Notes under the pieces: generated by a model
Database searches by the model: none
The model's input: the letters and a program-made list of their open reading frames with translations, nothing else
Told to the model about the DNA's origin: nothing
Program-made: the position numbers and the translations under genes
NCBI GenBank assembly: GCA_017623215.1
Contig: JAGAPO010000031.1
Span: forward strand, 1 to 44,292
Direction of reading: 5' to 3'
Origin: Lachnospiraceae bacterium
Lineage (GTDB): Bacteria; Bacillota; Clostridia; Lachnospirales; Lachnospiraceae
DNA: 44,292 bases
Shown here: positions 42,738 to 44,292 of the stretch, one piece after another
How positions within the stretch are numbered: position 1 is the stretch's first letter
Layout: each line of letters begins with the position of its first letter

Positions 42738-43700
42738 ATGATAGCGTATCTTATGAATCTAACGGAATATAATCTGTTGTTTTTTATCGGCATTCTGGCT
42801 GCATTTGCGGGAACCTGCGTTTTGCTTAAGACCTGTACGGGAATCCTGCCAAGAGACCAGGGACGAGCATTTGCTGTGGAGGGGCAGCTGTCGCAGGGAA
42901 AGCCGAGAGGGGCCGGTTTCTGGTTTGTGATTGTGTTCCTGGCAGCCGCGCTGCTGTTTGGTGCTGTGACAAGGGAGGTTGTGATTTATCTGATTCTGGT
43001 CGCGGCGGCTATGATGACCGGATTTTTGGATGACTGCTCAGAGAAGCCGTGGGGCGAGCTGAAAAAGGGGTTATTCGATCTGGCGATTGCGGTTATGACC
43101 GCGGTTACATTTTTGAATTTTAATCCGAATACCATACATTTTGCATTGCTCGGAACGGATATTACACTTCCGGTATGGCTGTACGGAATTCTGATTGTGG
43201 TTCTGGTCTGGGCGGCGATTAACGTGACGAACTGCTCCGACGGTGTGGATGGATTATCCGGTACGCTTGGAATTGTAACGCTGATGACGATTTACATGGT
43301 CAGCCAGAAGCTTGGCGGCGCGAATGAGGACATGTATCTGGTCCTGCTGTTCTGTGCCTGCATTCTGGGCTATCTCTGGTTCAACGCAACACCGAGTAAG
43401 CTGCTAATGGGTGACGCGGGTTCGCGTGCGATGGGAGTGTTTATCGCGATTATGACCCTGAAGTCGGGCTGTCCGGTGCTGTATCTGCTGACTGGCTTTG
43501 TGTTTATCATGGATGGCGGTCTGGGACTTGTGAAGGTGGCGCTGCTGCGTTATCTGAAGATTCGGATTCTGGCGAATACCAAGACGCCCCTGCATGATCA
43601 TGTGCGGAAGGTGTGGGGATGGTCGAATACGCAGACGGTGTACCGGTTTGTGATTGTGCAGATTGTGATTGCGGTGGCTGTGGTTTATTTGGCGAGGTAG
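42738..43700 (+). CDS. MraY/WecA-family glycosyl-phosphate transferase
   Basis: The 320-residue membrane enzyme joins a sugar 1-phosphate to undecaprenyl phosphate. About ten helices carry the family motifs: GFLDD (Asp98, Asp99), NVTNCSDGVDGLSG (Asp168 region), LLMGDAGSRAMG (Asp226), and TPLHDHVRKVWGW. The last replaces MraY's HHH motif with His-Asp-His (286-288), so it is MraY-like but divergent; a MraY paralogue for a different sugar is possible. ATG 42738 lies about 10 bases after AAGGGAGACG. It stands outside any cell-division/murein cluster. Confidence 0.85.
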   Translation: MIAYLMNLTEYNLLFFIGILAAFAGTCVLLKTCTGILPRDQGRAFAVEGQLSQGKPRGAGFWFVIVFLAAALLFGAVTREVVIYLILVAAAMMTGFLDDCSEKPWGELKKGLFDLAIAVMTAVTFLNFNPNTIHFALLGTDITLPVWLYGILIVVLVWAAINVTNCSDGVDGLSGTLGIVTLMTIYMVSQKLGGANEDMYLVLLFCACILGYLWFNATPSKLLMGDAGSRAMGVFIAIMTLKSGCPVLYLLTGFVFIMDGGLGLVKVALLRYLKIRILANTKTPLHDHVRKVWGWSNTQTVYRFVIVQIVIAVAVVYLAR

Positions 43701-43703
43701 TGT

Positions 43704-43800
43704 GAGAAATTGCACTGATGTGCGATTTCTCGCACACAGATTTGTGCCGAGAATATCACAAATCTCCATTCCTCGAACAAAAACGTGCTCGGAATGGAGA
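43704..43800 (+). terminator. Run of three hairpins after the MraY-like gene
   Basis: Stem 1: 43704-43714 with 43721-43731 (11 pairs, one G-U). Stem 2: 43738-43746 with 43757-43765 (9 perfect pairs). Stem 3: 43763-43772 with 43791-43800 (10 perfect pairs). Stems 2 and 3 share bases 43763-43765, so they compete at their bases. None is followed by a T tract, so termination is uncertain. Confidence 0.5.
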
Positions 43801-44078
43801 ATAGCATGAAACAGGCATGTTGGATAGAGTGATAGGGAACAATTAATATTTCACAAAAAGAAGCTGTCTACATTGGTGGAGAAATAATTACAAGGGATAC
43901 AATCTTTTTACCGATTGTATCCCTTACATTTTTAGTCATAAAGTAAAAATTAGATATATCTGCCAAATTGAAATTATCCATATAGAGTGGTATAACCCGA
44001 GTGTGTCACTTGTGAAGCTAAAACGGAGCCCTTTTCCTGTTCTATTTACCCGTGGATAGAGTGCTTTCCTCTTTGATT
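43801..44078. other. AT-rich non-coding stretch with a hairpin
   Basis: No gene is supported here. A perfect 13-pair hairpin (43892-43904 with 43913-43925; 8-base loop) followed by ACATTTTTAG could be a terminator. Base composition is more AT-rich than the genes around it, and the stretch ends inside the broken gene at its right side, so it may be foreign DNA or a remnant of a mobile element; no transposase is visible. Confidence 0.45.
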
Positions 44079-44292
44079 TTATAGAGTTTGTGAGCTATCC
44101 CGAATTCGCTCCCCTTCCATAATCTGCTGATAAAAATCGAATAATATCTTCACAGAAGGGCTGTCAACTTGCTCGGCGACGAACAGAGCCTCGTCGCTGC
44201 TATACAGAAAATAACCCTTGTGATTCACTTTGGTGTTGAGCGGTTCATATACCAGCGTAATTCCGGCGTCCGTCAGAAGCGGAATGCAGGCA
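44079..44292 (-). pseudogene. Truncated hydroxypyruvate-isomerase-like gene (3' end lost)
   Basis: On the minus strand the last 70 codons of a TIM-barrel sugar isomerase of the Hyi/IolE class are visible, starting outside the window: LLTDAGITLVYEPLNTKV, then GYFLYSSDEAL and VKILFDFYQQIMEGE. In intact relatives the motif reads YDxYHxQ and continues for some 80 residues beyond the EGD segment. Here the His codon is missing (FYQQI) and the reading frame runs into RIRDSSQTL and a stop at 44079-44081, with no relative-like sequence after. The missing His and lost C-terminus suggest a decayed gene, cut near 44105-44115. A genuine short variant is less likely. Confidence 0.65.

Overview
The window looks like a chromosomal segment of a Gram-positive Clostridia, most probably a Lachnospiraceae gut or rumen bacterium. 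This rests on strong AGGAGG-type ribosome binding sites, TTGACA/TATAAT promoters with 17-base spacers, TTG and GTG starts, Thr-rich lipoprotein linkers, a YesM/YesN-type two-component system, and many carbohydrate ABC importers and cytoplasmic glycosidases. No species can be named from sequence alone.

Region 1 (1-30018) is a large plus-strand glycan-use locus. It opens with the end of a MalG-type permease, followed by a membrane trio (NHL/TPR protein, Yip1-family protein, DUF5696-like protein), a second MalF/MalG permease pair and a Thr-linked lipoprotein solute-binding protein. No ABC ATPase for sugar import is present. After a hairpin come a beta-helix lipoprotein (Pectate_lyase_3-like), a large toroid/sandwich protein that may be a lyase, a six-hairpin glycosidase-like protein, a GH105 unsaturated uronyl hydrolase, a GH141/GH120-like beta-helix protein and a divergent GH94-like protein. 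A terminator (possibly of a small RNA) separates these from a YesN/YesM two-component system, then GH95 and GH94 enzymes. The inferred logic is extracellular cutting, import of oligosaccharides and cytoplasmic stripping of fucosyl or L-galactosyl caps, unsaturated uronates and phosphorolysable linkages. The GH95+GH141-like+GH105+lyase-like set fits a pectin-type (rhamnogalacturonan) substrate, but that is inference.

Region 2 (30019-32289) has a tRNA-Arg(CCU) with a perfect consensus promoter and terminators, then an FGGY sugar kinase with a strong terminator.

Region 3 (32290-36911) is a GntR (YtrA-type) regulated ABC operon: regulator, two membrane proteins, ATPase and a membrane-anchored protein of unknown function. 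Repeats of AACTGTAT lie inside and just after its promoter.

Region 4 (36912-44292) is a series of separate units: an AraC regulator, an unknown 473-residue protein with an Ala/Lys-rich tail, an N-acetylhexosamine 1-kinase-like gene (minus), thioredoxin, a nucleotidyltransferase (minus), a MraY-like glycosyl-phosphate transferase, a hairpin-rich intergenic stretch, and the decayed 3' end of a hydroxypyruvate-isomerase-like gene (minus) that runs off the window.
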